Source: Nocardioides kongjuensis
GTDB taxonomy: Bacteria; Actinomycetota; Actinomycetes; Propionibacteriales; Nocardioidaceae
Assembly (NCBI RefSeq): GCF_013409625.1
Contig: NZ_JACCBF010000001.1
Span: 744,001-808,000 of the forward strand
Reading direction: 5' to 3'
DNA: 64,000 bases
Shown here: piece by piece, positions 1-7,940 of the stretch
Layout: every line of letters begins with the position of its first letter
How positions within the stretch are numbered: position 1 is the stretch's first letter
Notes under the pieces: generated by a model
What the model was told of the DNA's origin: nothing
The model's input: the letters and a program-made list of their open reading frames with translations, nothing else
Database searches by the model: none
Program-made: the position numbers and the translations under genes

Positions 1-2699
1 CCGACGAGATCGAGGCGCCTCCGGCGCACTGGGAGGGCGACGTCCTGCTCCGCGACGGGCGTACGGCGCACATCCGGCCGATCCGTCCCGAGGACGACGA
101 GCTGCTCGTCGAGTTCTACGCCCGGGTCTCCGACGAGTCGAAGTACTACCGGTTCTTCTCGCCGATGCCGGTGCTCTCCGAGCGCGACGTACGCCGGTTC
201 ACCCACGTCGACCACCGCGACCGGGTCGCGCTCGTGCTGATCCTCCAGGAGCGGATGATCGCCGTCGGCCGGTACGACGTCGTCGAGAACCGCGAGGCCG
301 AGGTCGCCTTCCTCGTGGAGGACGAGCACCAGGGCCGCGGCATCGCCCAGCTCCTGCTCGAGCACCTGGCCCAGGCCGGTCGCGAGCGCGGGGTGGACCG
401 GTTCACCGCCGAGGTGCTGCCCGACAACTCCCGGATGATCCAGACCTTCCGCGACGCCGGCTACAAGGTGGTCAGCGGCTACCACGACGGCGTGATCACC
501 CTCGAGTTCCCGATCGACCCGACCGACACCGCGATCGGGGTGATGCGAGACCGCGAGCACGCCGCCGAGGCCGAGTCGATCGACCGGTTCTTCCACCCGC
601 GCTCGGTGGCGATCATCGGTGCCAGTCGCCGCCAGGACACGATCGGCCAGGTCCTGGTCCGCAACCTGGTCAACGGTGGCTTCACCGGCCGGGTCCACGT
701 CGTCAACCCCAGCGCGCCCGCGGTGTCGGGCTTCCCGGCGTACAAGAACGTCAACCAGGTCCCCGACGACGTCGACGTCGCGATCGTCGCGGTCCCGGCC
801 GACGCGGTCACCGACGTTGTGCTCGACTGCGCCAACAAGGGCGTGCACGGCCTGATCGTCATCTCCTCGGGCTTCGCCGAGACCGGCGAGGAGGGGCGCA
901 AGCGCCAGCGCCACCTGGCCGGGCTGTGCCGGTCCTACGGGCTGCGGCTGATCGGTCCCAACTGCCTGGGTGTCATCAACACCGAGCCGGCCGTGCAGGT
1001 CAACGCCTCGCTGTCGTCGGTGATGCCGGCCCGCGGCCGTGCGGGCTTCTTCTGCCAGTCCGGTGCGCTCGGCTCGGCCATCCTCGAGAAGGTCAAGAAC
1101 CGTGGCCTCGGCATCTCGACCTTCGTCAGCGCGGGCAACCGTGCCGACGTCTCCGGCAACGACCTCCTGCAGTACTGGGAGGAGGACGACGCCACCGAGG
1201 TCGTCATGATGTACCTCGAGTCGATCGGAAACCCGCGCAAGTTCTCCCGCATCGCGCGGCGGGTCTCGGCCCGCAAGCCGATCGTCGCGGTCCGCTCCGG
1301 GCGTACGACGCAGGGTGTGCCGATGGGTCACACGGTGCGCCGGATCGGCGCCCCGCAGGCCGCGGTCGACGCGATGTTCCGCCAGGCCGGCGTGATCCAG
1401 GTCGACACCCTCGACGACATGTTCGACGTCGCCCAGCTGCTGGCGCACCAGCCGCTGCCGCGCGGACGCCGGGTCGCGATCGTCGGGAACTCCGACGCCC
1501 TGGGCCTGCTCGCCGCCGACGCCGCGTCCGCCGTCGGCCTGGTCGTCAACCGCTCGGTCGCCCTGGGCGCCGACGCCACCGCCGAGGACTTCGAGGACGC
1601 CCTCGACGACGCGATCGACGATCCCGACGTCGACTCGGTCATCGCGGTCTACATCCCGCCGCTGGACGTGTCCGGCGAGGAGGTCGCCAACGTGCTGGCG
1701 GCCGTGGGGGAGCAGTCCGACAAGCCGCTCGTCTCGTCCTTCCTCGGCGCCGAGGGAATCCCCGAGCTGCTGCGGGTCCCCGACGTCGCGGGCTCGTCGG
1801 CGGGACGCGGCTCGGTGCCGTCGTACCCGGCGGTCGAGGCGGCGGTCCGGGCGCTGGCCCGGGTGGTGGAGTACGCCGTGTGGCTGCACGCCCCCGACGG
1901 CCCGGCCGCCGACGCCGGCGAGGTCGACGCGCGCAGCGCCCGGCGGCTCGTCGACCGGGTCCTGGCCGACCCCGACGTGGTCGCGGCGGACCGCGAGGTC
2001 GAGCTCGACCAGGACCAGGTGCGTGCGCTGCTGCACGCCTACGGCATCGAGCTGTGGCCCTCGGAGCCGGTCGCCGACGTCGACGCGGCCGTCGCCGCGG
2101 GCGAGCGGCTCGGCTGGGACGTCGTGCTCAAGTCGACGCTGGCCTCGGTCCGCGAGCGTCCCGACCAGATCCACGTGTGGCGCAACATCCCCAACGGGCC
2201 CGAGATGAGGGAGGCGTGGGACTACCTGGCCGGACTCATCGACCCCGGCGTCGGGCGGTTCGTGGTGCAGCGCAACGCGCCGACCGGCGTACCCATCTCC
2301 GTGCGGTCCTTCGAGGACCCGCTGTTCGGCCCGGTCGTGTCCTTCGGCATCTCCGGGCCGGTCATCGACCTGCTGGGGGACTGGTCGTACCGGATCCCGC
2401 CGCTGAGCGCCCACGAGGTCTCCGGGATGGTGCGCGAGGTGAAGAGCTCGCCGCTGCTGTTCGGCTACCGCGGCGCCGATCCCGTCGACGTGTCGGCCAT
2501 CGAGGAGCTGATCACCAAGGTCGCCGCCCTGCAGGGCGACCTGCCGCAGGTCAGCGCCCTGGAGCTGTCGCTGGTGCTCGCCGGCGTCGACTCGGCTGCC
2601 GTGCTCACCGCGTCGGCGCGGGTCGCTGCGGTCAAGGACCCGCGGCCGGACTCACTGGTGCGCCGGATGCCCGACCTGGTCACGACGATCCCCGAGTGA
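1..2699 (+). CDS. Pat-like protein acetyltransferase: N-terminal GNAT + NDP-forming acyl-CoA synthetase-like domains (5' partial)
   Basis: The frame is open from base 3 to the stop at 2697-2699, so the true start lies left of the window and 898 residues are visible. The order is a GNAT domain (about residues 10-165, acetyl-CoA motif QGRGIA), a CoA-binding Rossmann domain (from about residue 196, FFHPRSVAIIGAS), a succinyl-CoA-ligase-like region, and a C-terminal ATP-grasp-like domain (about 670-897). This is the Pat architecture, with the GNAT at the N terminus as in actinobacteria instead of the C terminus as in E. coli PatZ. Family members acetylate lysines, for example in acyl-CoA synthetases. 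His443 in MGHTV sits where the phospho-histidine of active ADP-forming acyl-CoA synthetases lies, so residual ligase activity cannot be excluded. An ordinary ADP-forming acetate-CoA ligase is the main alternative. Confidence 0.85.
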   Translation, partial: DEIEAPPAHWEGDVLLRDGRTAHIRPIRPEDDELLVEFYARVSDESKYYRFFSPMPVLSERDVRRFTHVDHRDRVALVLILQERMIAVGRYDVVENREAEVAFLVEDEHQGRGIAQLLLEHLAQAGRERGVDRFTAEVLPDNSRMIQTFRDAGYKVVSGYHDGVITLEFPIDPTDTAIGVMRDREHAAEAESIDRFFHPRSVAIIGASRRQDTIGQVLVRNLVNGGFTGRVHVVNPSAPAVSGFPAYKNVNQVPDDVDVAIVAVPADAVTDVVLDCANKGVHGLIVISSGFAETGEEGRKRQRHLAGLCRSYGLRLIGPNCLGVINTEPAVQVNASLSSVMPARGRAGFFCQSGALGSAILEKVKNRGLGISTFVSAGNRADVSGNDLLQYWEEDDATEVVMMYLESIGNPRKFSRIARRVSARKPIVAVRSGRTTQGVPMGHTVRRIGAPQAAVDAMFRQAGVIQVDTLDDMFDVAQLLAHQPLPRGRRVAIVGNSDALGLLAADAASAVGLVVNRSVALGADATAEDFEDALDDAIDDPDVDSVIAVYIPPLDVSGEEVANVLAAVGEQSDKPLVSSFLGAEGIPELLRVPDVAGSSAGRGSVPSYPAVEAAVRALARVVEYAVWLHAPDGPAADAGEVDARSARRLVDRVLADPDVVAADREVELDQDQVRALLHAYGIELWPSEPVADVDAAVAAGERLGWDVVLKSTLASVRERPDQIHVWRNIPNGPEMREAWDYLAGLIDPGVGRFVVQRNAPTGVPISVRSFEDPLFGPVVSFGISGPVIDLLGDWSYRIPPLSAHEVSGMVREVKSSPLLFGYRGADPVDVSAIEELITKVAALQGDLPQVSALELSLVLAGVDSAAVLTASARVAAVKDPRPDSLVRRMPDLVTTIPE

Positions 2700-2744
2700 G
2701 TGGTCCTCCGCAGGCGCCGGCGGCGGGCGTGCGAGGATGCGGCC

Positions 2745-3314
2745 ATGACTGACCGGGACCGGAGCGCCGAGCTGAGCGCTGCGATCAACCGCACCGGCTA
2801 CTACCCGGAGGTCGTCGCCGACGCGGTCGTCGACGCGGTCGCCGGCGAGGCCGTGGTGTCCTACTACGTCCACCACGAGCCGACCTTCGAGCGCGACGAG
2901 GTGCGCCGGCACCAGACCGTCGTCGTCCTGACCCCCTCGCGGCTGATCCTCGCGCACACCGACGAGCACGCGGGCGACGACCTGCTGCCCGAGCCGTACA
3001 CGTCCACCTCGACCGAGGCGGTCAGCCTGCGCTCGGTCGACTCCGTCGTGGTCACGCGCATGACGACCAACCCGACCGCCGGGCCGCGCCCTCCCGCGGA
3101 GGCCGTCCTCACCATCGGCTGGGGCGCGGTCAACCGGGTCGACCTCGAGCCGGCCGGCTGCAACGACCCGCAGTGCGAGGCCGACCACGGCTACACCGGC
3201 ACGATGTCCTCCGACGACTTCTCGCTGCGCGTCTCCGCCGCCGCCGACGGCACCGACGCGGTCGGCGGGCTGCTGTCGTTCGCGGCGTCGCTGTCGGCGC
3301 TGACCCGGGGCTGA
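2745..3314 (+). CDS. DUF5998 family protein
   Basis: A 189-residue soluble protein with no signal peptide or membrane segment. It matches the actinobacterial DUF5998 type (start MTDRDRSAEL, acidic and beta-rich, with a C-P/D-rich stretch CNDPQCEADHGYTG). No function is known. I chose ATG 2745 over an in-frame upstream GTG because GAGGAT lies at -12 to -7, which reads either as a Shine-Dalgarno sequence or as a degenerate leaderless -10. The next gene, a phosphodiesterase, starts 4 nt after the stop, so the two are probably co-transcribed; as I recall, this pairing is usual for the family. Confidence 0.75.
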   Translation: MTDRDRSAELSAAINRTGYYPEVVADAVVDAVAGEAVVSYYVHHEPTFERDEVRRHQTVVVLTPSRLILAHTDEHAGDDLLPEPYTSTSTEAVSLRSVDSVVVTRMTTNPTAGPRPPAEAVLTIGWGAVNRVDLEPAGCNDPQCEADHGYTGTMSSDDFSLRVSAAADGTDAVGGLLSFAASLSALTRG

Positions 3315-3318
3315 CCGG

Positions 3319-4452
3319 GTGGAGGTCGCTGCCTTCTGCGAGCCGGCGTACGGCGTCCGCTCGCTCGGCGACATCGTCCCCGCCGCGGCGATCGCCCTCG
3401 GCAGCCCGCTCGGCCCGGCCCCGACCGGGCTGGTGCTGCCCGACGCGGCGTCGTACGTCGTCTTCCTGATCGACGGGCTCGGTGCCCAGCTGCTCGAGAG
3501 GTACGCGCACGCGGCGCCCTACCTCTCCGCGCTGCTCGAGACCTCCTCACCCGCGACCGCCAGCGTGCCGTCGACCACGTCGACCTCGCTCACCACGCTC
3601 GGCACCGGGCTGATGCCGGGGGCGCACGGCCTGGTCGGGTTCACCACCCGGATCCCCGGCACCAACGACCTCCTCAACGCGCTGGTCTGGGACGCCGACA
3701 TCGACCCGGTGCAGTGGCAGCCGCACCAGACCACGTTCTCGTCGCTGCAGGCCGCCGGCGTGCGGGTCACGGTGGTCAACAAGCGCGAGTTCAACGGCAG
3801 CGGCCTGACCGTCGCGGCCCACCGCGGCGCCGACTACGTCGGCGTCGACCGGGTCGGCGAGCGGATCGCCGCCGTCGTCGCGGCCTCCGCGCCGGCGTCG
3901 CGGCAGCCCACGCTGACCTACGTCTATGACGGCGACCTGGACTGGACCGGCCACCGCTGGGGCGTCGCCTCGAGCCAGTGGCTGCAGCAGCTCGCCATGA
4001 TCGACCACGAGGCCGAGCAGCTGCGCGAGGCGCTGCCCGCCGACCGACGGCTGGTCGTCATCGCCGACCACGGCATGGTCGACGTACCTGCGGCGTCACG
4101 GCTCGACGTCTCCACCGACGACGACCTGCGCTCCGGCGTCGCGCTCGTGGGCGGCGAGGCGCGGTTCCGCCACCTCTACTGCACCGGCGGCGCGGTGCCC
4201 GACGTCGTCGCCACCTGGCGCGAGCGGCTGGGGGAGCGGGCCGAGGTCCTCAGCCGGTCCGAGGCGATCGGCCGCGGCTGGTTCGGTCCGGTCGATCCGG
4301 GCGTGCTGCCGCGGATCGGCGACGTGGTGGTCGCCTGCCGCGGTGACTTCGCGGTGCTGTCGACCGACGGGTTCCCCTACGAGAACAAGCTGATCGGGAT
4401 GCACGGCTCGCTCACGCCGGACGAGATGCTGATCCCGGTGCTCGTCGACTGA
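3319..4452 (+). CDS. Alkaline phosphatase / nucleotide pyrophosphatase family protein
   Basis: 377 residues from GTG 3319. The alkaline-phosphatase fold is visible: FLIDGLGAQLL (first metal Asp), PSTTSTSLTTLGTG (nucleophile Thr/Ser region), an H-x3-D-like segment (DWTGHRWG), IADHGMVDV (metal D-H) and a C-terminal His (GMHGSLTPDEM). Such enzymes hydrolyse phosphodiesters or nucleotide pyrophosphates. There is no signal peptide, so a cytoplasmic role is likely. It lies 4 nt downstream of the DUF5998 gene and is probably translated from the same mRNA. The substrate is unknown. Confidence 0.85.
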   Translation: MEVAAFCEPAYGVRSLGDIVPAAAIALGSPLGPAPTGLVLPDAASYVVFLIDGLGAQLLERYAHAAPYLSALLETSSPATASVPSTTSTSLTTLGTGLMPGAHGLVGFTTRIPGTNDLLNALVWDADIDPVQWQPHQTTFSSLQAAGVRVTVVNKREFNGSGLTVAAHRGADYVGVDRVGERIAAVVAASAPASRQPTLTYVYDGDLDWTGHRWGVASSQWLQQLAMIDHEAEQLREALPADRRLVVIADHGMVDVPAASRLDVSTDDDLRSGVALVGGEARFRHLYCTGGAVPDVVATWRERLGERAEVLSRSEAIGRGWFGPVDPGVLPRIGDVVVACRGDFAVLSTDGFPYENKLIGMHGSLTPDEMLIPVLVD

Positions 4453-4463
4453 GAACCCCGCTC

Positions 4464-4469
4464 TAGGGT
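4464..4469 (+). promoter_or_regulatory. Leaderless -10 element (TAGGGT) for the secreted protein gene at 4476
   Basis: TAGGGT occupies exactly -12 to -7 relative to ATG 4476 and there is no Shine-Dalgarno sequence, the geometry of a leaderless actinobacterial promoter. The -35 region is weak. Confidence 0.55.
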
Positions 4470-4475
4470 GCGCCC

Positions 4476-5255
4476 ATGAAAATCTCTCGGGCTCTCGCGG
4501 TGCTGTGCGCCGTGACCCTTGCTCCGGTCGCACTTTCCGTCCCCGCCGCCTACGCGGACCAGAGCTGGTCGGGTCAGGTGACCGCCAGCGACCCCGCGGC
4601 CAAGGTGGCGGGTCCCAACCAGGAAACCGACAAGTGTGACAGCGGCAAGGGGACGACCTACAAGCCGTTCAACTACGACGCCGTGGCCTTCACCTCCACC
4701 ACGGACGGCCCGCGCACGTTCGCGCTGACCGGGGTGCCGCGCAACCAGGTGATCTTCGTCGTGCTGCGCAACGGTGTGTGCGTGGCCGCGGACTTCGACT
4801 ACGACGGAAGCGACGACTTCGACCTCCATCGCCTCGACCTGGTGGACGTGCCGATCAGCAAGGGGGACCAGGTCGTCGTCCGGATCTACTCCGAGTACGT
4901 GCCGCAGGGCTGGAGCCTGACCGTGTCGCAGCCCGGATCCGCGAACACCGGCGCGAGCGGCACGGCGACCAAGTACGTCGCACTGCCCGAGCAGGTGGTG
5001 TGCGCGACCGGTACCGCGACCGCGACCCTGACGAAGGCGACGGGGAAGGCAGCCAAGAAGCAGAAGATCCGCTCGATCGTCCTCACCGCCAACGGCCAGC
5101 AGGTCGCCAAGGTCAAGGCCGCGAAGGTGCGCAAGGCCGTCAAGAAGGGCGTGGCGCTCACGGGCATCCCGAAGGGCGCCGTCACCCTCGACGTCGTCGT
5201 GAAGCTCAGGAGCGGCAAGAAGAAGACGGCGTCCCGCGCCTACAGCGCCTGCTGA
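4476..5255 (+). CDS. Secreted hypothetical protein (Lys/Ala-rich C-terminal half)
   Basis: 259 residues with a clear Sec signal peptide (MKISRALAVLCAVTL..., probable cleavage after AAYA at about residue 27). The mature part has a beta-rich domain (about 30-150) containing GVCVAADFDYDGSDD, then a Lys-rich region ending GKKKTASRAYSAC. The four mature cysteines could form disulfides. I do not recognise the family. A decayed tandem copy lies immediately downstream (5309-5926), sharing the signal peptide, the GVCVAAD segment, the ATKY-SLP/ALP segment and the terminal RAYSAC, so the pair arose by duplication. The preceding -10 suggests an independent leaderless transcript. Confidence 0.8.
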   Translation: MKISRALAVLCAVTLAPVALSVPAAYADQSWSGQVTASDPAAKVAGPNQETDKCDSGKGTTYKPFNYDAVAFTSTTDGPRTFALTGVPRNQVIFVVLRNGVCVAADFDYDGSDDFDLHRLDLVDVPISKGDQVVVRIYSEYVPQGWSLTVSQPGSANTGASGTATKYVALPEQVVCATGTATATLTKATGKAAKKQKIRSIVLTANGQQVAKVKAAKVRKAVKKGVALTGIPKGAVTLDVVVKLRSGKKKTASRAYSAC

Positions 5256-5308
5256 GACCGTTTGCCGAAAGCGAGACAGCACGGACGGCAGCCCCTGGCG
5301 TCGATGCC

Positions 5309-5926
5309 ATGAAGACCCCCCACATCTTGGCAGCGCTCGGAGCTGCCGTCCTGCTTCCGCTCGCCGTCGGCGCCCCGGCGCACGCCGACGAGCACTTCTC
5401 CGGCACCGCGGGCGGTGCGCCTCCGGGAGTCACTCCGTTCGCCATCTACGCCTACCGCAACGGGCGTCTGCGTCGCGGCTGACTACGCGACCGACGATGA
5501 CACGCCGGAGCTCACCGAGATCGAGGCGGGCATCCTCGACCTGGACGACGTCGTGTTCGCCGTCGGCGACCAGGTGAGGATCGAGATCATCGCGTTCGGA
5601 CTCCCTGCCACCTGGAACGTCTCGATCCTTCAGGGCGGCACTGCCAACGCGCCCGCGACGGGCAAGGCGACCAAGTACCTGTCGCTGCCCTACCAGTACG
5701 GCTGCGTCGACCGGAAGGCCCTCGCCGAGTTCACCAGGAAGGGCCGCAAGAAGGTCGACTCGGTCGTGGTCAAGGCGGGTGGGAAGAAAGCGCAGAGACC
5801 TCGAAGATCTCCAAGAAGCCGCTGAAGCTGAAGAAGATTCCCGTCGGGACGACCTCGATCAAGGTGGTCGCGAAGCTGGAGAACGGCAAGAAGGCCAAGG
5901 CGACCCGGGCCTACAGCGCCTGCTGA
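5309..5926 (+). pseudogene. Decayed tandem copy of the upstream secreted protein gene
   Basis: The frame from ATG 5309 encodes a signal peptide (MKTPHILAALGAAVLL...HADE) and then hits a stop at 5480-5482. Similarity to the upstream gene continues in another frame (GVCVAADY ... ATKYLSLP, to about 5790) and returns to the first frame for the end (KATRAYSAC, stop 5924-5926). The first shift is one extra G in the GGG near 5461; the second, near 5785-5800, restores the frame. About 50 residues between the signal peptide and the RNG segment are also missing relative to the intact copy. One shift could be a sequencing error, but two shifts plus an internal deletion favour a true pseudogene. It abuts tdk tail to tail with no gap. 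Confidence 0.75.
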
Positions 5927-6595
5927 TCAGGTGAAGGGCAGCGGCTCGGGCGACAGGCTGACGGCCCGCGCCCGGGCCGCTGTCATGCCGCGTCGGTGGT
6001 GCTGGCGGCACAGGACCTCGTAGGCGACGTCGACCTCGTCCACCGCGACCGGCGGGTGCTCGGTGGGGTCGACGTCGCCGACCACGATCACCTCGCCCTC
6101 GGTGACCATCACGCCGTTCTCCGTGCGGGCGTTGTGGGTGGCGCGCTTGCCGCACCAGCACAGTGCCTCGACCTGGAGCACCTCGGTGCGGTCGGCCAGC
6201 TCGACCAGGCGGGCCGCGCCGGGGAACAGGCGGGTGCGGAAGTCGGTGAGGATGCCGAAGCAGAACACGTCGATCTGCAGCTCGTCGACGACCTTGGCCA
6301 GCTGGTCGATCTGCTCGGCGGTGTAGAACTGCGCCTCGTCGCAGATGAAGTAGTCGATCCGCGCGCCCTGGGTCAGGGCGTCGACCGTGTAGCGCCAGAA
6401 GTCGAGCTCGGGGCCGACCTCCTCGGCGTCGGCCACCAGGCCCAGCCGGGAGGACACCATCGCGGTGCCGGCGCGGTCGTGGCTGGTGAACAACCGGCCC
6501 CGCCGCCCGCGGGCGGCGTGGTTGTGGTTGGTCTGCAGGGCCAGGGTCGACTTGCCGGCGTCCATCGTCCCGGTACGGAAGATCAGGTCGGCCAC
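5927..6595 (-). CDS. tdk: Thymidine kinase
   Basis: 222 residues from GTG 6595. This is a type II thymidine kinase: P-loop GTMDAGKST near the N terminus, the Walker-B-like ICDEAQF, and a zinc site made of CWCGKR plus the C-terminal CRQHH. It phosphorylates thymidine to dTMP in pyrimidine salvage, in the cytoplasm. The length is slightly above the usual 190-210 because of a C-terminal tail. GAGGAT at -12 to -7 can be read as a Shine-Dalgarno sequence or a near-consensus leaderless -10. The stop codon abuts the stop of the preceding pseudogene on the other strand (shared TGATCA). Confidence 0.95.
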   Translation of the reverse strand: MADLIFRTGTMDAGKSTLALQTNHNHAARGRRGRLFTSHDRAGTAMVSSRLGLVADAEEVGPELDFWRYTVDALTQGARIDYFICDEAQFYTAEQIDQLAKVVDELQIDVFCFGILTDFRTRLFPGAARLVELADRTEVLQVEALCWCGKRATHNARTENGVMVTEGEVIVVGDVDPTEHPPVAVDEVDVAYEVLCRQHHRRGMTAARARAVSLSPEPLPFT

Positions 6596-6719
6596 CGGCG
6601 CATCCTCTCACCCATCTTGGGGACGAATTGCACCGCATCTGGTGAAGAACGGTCGATTCGGCTGCGCGACCCCATTCCTCGGAGAACACTGGAGGCCCCA
6701 GACCAGGAAGAGGTGGACC

Positions 6720-7931
6720 ATGGGGGTCGCCACCGGGCGTGGCGGGCAGCGTGTCCGTCGGGCCATCACGATCATCTCGGTGCTAGCGGCCATCGCCGTC
6801 GTCCTGACCACGACCGGAGTGGTCGGCCGTCGCACGTCCTCGCACACTCGTGCGGACCGTGTCACTGCCGCCACCGGCGACACCACGACGGCACCGGACG
6901 CACCTGCGAGCGCGCCGCCGGCCGCCGTCGAGCCCGGTGCCGCGGCGCGGGAGGCGGTGATCCGCAACGTCTCCACGACGGAGGGGGACGGCGACCGGCT
7001 GGTCGACGCACCGGCAGCAGCCGTCGCGGCGTACCAGCGGGCTGCGACGGTCATCGACGCCGCCGCGCCCTGCAACCTCGACTGGCTGGTGCTGGCCGCG
7101 ATCGGGCGGCTCGCGTCCAACCACGGCCAGGGCGACGACCTCGGCCACCGGATCACCGTCAAGGGCCGGATCAAGCCGGCCCTGGTCGGTCGCCCGCTGA
7201 ACGGCAGGGGCGGGCGCAGCGAGGTCTCCGACACCGATGCCGGCGACCTCGACGGCAACCCGCGCTGGGATGCGCCGGTGGGCCCGATGGGGCTGCTGCC
7301 CGAGACCTGGTCGCAGGTCGCGGTCGATGCCGACGGCGACGGGGTGCGCAACGTGCAGGACCTCGACGATGCCACGCTCGGCGCCGCAGTCCTGCTCTGT
7401 GCCAGCGGCAAGGACCTGACGCGCCCCAAGGCGCTGCGCAAGGCGCTGCACGCCTACGACGCCACCCCGCACTTCGCGCGCACGGTGCGTCGTCTGGTCG
7501 ACGAGTACCAGGCCGAGACGACGGCGATGTCCGCCCTGGTGGGCGGACCGGTGACCGTGCCGATCTACCTGCCCGGCGACTGCGGCTGCACCGGGGTCGA
7601 GGCGGCACTGGCCCGCACCCGTTCGGCGCTGGGCATCGTGCCGGTGATGCCGGAGCCGGCGGAGCCCGCCGCGCCGGAGGTCCCGCCGTCGACCGAGCCC
7701 CAGCCGCAGCCGCAGCCCGACCAGCAGCCCGTGCCGGACCCGGACCCCGAGCCGTCGCCCGAGCCGACGCCGGCCCCGACGCCGACGCCGACGCCCGAGC
7801 CCACCCCGGACCCGCAGCCGCCGGCCGACGAGACGCCGACCGGGGACGCGCCGACCGAGGACGCGCCGACCGGGGAGCCGTCGACCGAGCCCACCGCTGA
7901 ACCCACTCCGGAGGCTGGCCCGACCTCCTAG
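6720..7931 (+). CDS. Membrane-anchored lytic-transglycosylase-like protein lacking the catalytic Glu, Pro-rich tail
   Basis: 403 residues. ATG 6720 follows a strong Shine-Dalgarno stretch (AGGAAGAGG); an upstream in-frame GTG would overlap tdk and is unlikely. A single N-terminal membrane segment (about residues 17-38) acts as anchor or signal. Residues about 120-235 match the MltB/SLT_2 type: LAAIGRLASNHG, an MGLLPETW segment (usually MQFLPSTW), and a DADGDGVRNVQDLDDA calcium-like loop before ALLC. In active enzymes the first motif reads G-R-x-E-S-x-x-G; here residue 132 is Ala (codon at 7113), so lytic activity is doubtful and a peptidoglycan-binding or scaffold role is more likely. From about residue 314 the chain is low-complexity P/E/T/D. 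Confidence 0.75.
   Translation: MGVATGRGGQRVRRAITIISVLAAIAVVLTTTGVVGRRTSSHTRADRVTAATGDTTTAPDAPASAPPAAVEPGAAAREAVIRNVSTTEGDGDRLVDAPAAAVAAYQRAATVIDAAAPCNLDWLVLAAIGRLASNHGQGDDLGHRITVKGRIKPALVGRPLNGRGGRSEVSDTDAGDLDGNPRWDAPVGPMGLLPETWSQVAVDADGDGVRNVQDLDDATLGAAVLLCASGKDLTRPKALRKALHAYDATPHFARTVRRLVDEYQAETTAMSALVGGPVTVPIYLPGDCGCTGVEAALARTRSALGIVPVMPEPAEPAAPEVPPSTEPQPQPQPDQQPVPDPDPEPSPEPTPAPTPTPTPEPTPDPQPPADETPTGDAPTEDAPTGEPSTEPTAEPTPEAGPTS
7659..7928 (+). repeat. Low-complexity Pro/Glu/Thr coding repeat
   Basis: This region encodes the C-terminal tail of the preceding protein. It has iterated PQ, PDP, PTP and PEP units followed by imperfect TGDAPTEDAPTGEP repeats. It probably forms a cell-wall-spanning or flexible stalk, and such tracts are prone to length variation. 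Confidence 0.7.
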
Positions 7932-7934
7932 GGT
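7929..7934 (+). promoter_or_regulatory. Leaderless -10 element (TAGGGT) for the M3 peptidase gene
   Basis: TAGGGT lies at -12 to -7 from GTG 7941. Its first three bases are the TAG stop codon of the preceding gene, so stop and promoter share sequence. Confidence 0.5.
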
Positions 7935-7940
7935 GAGGGC

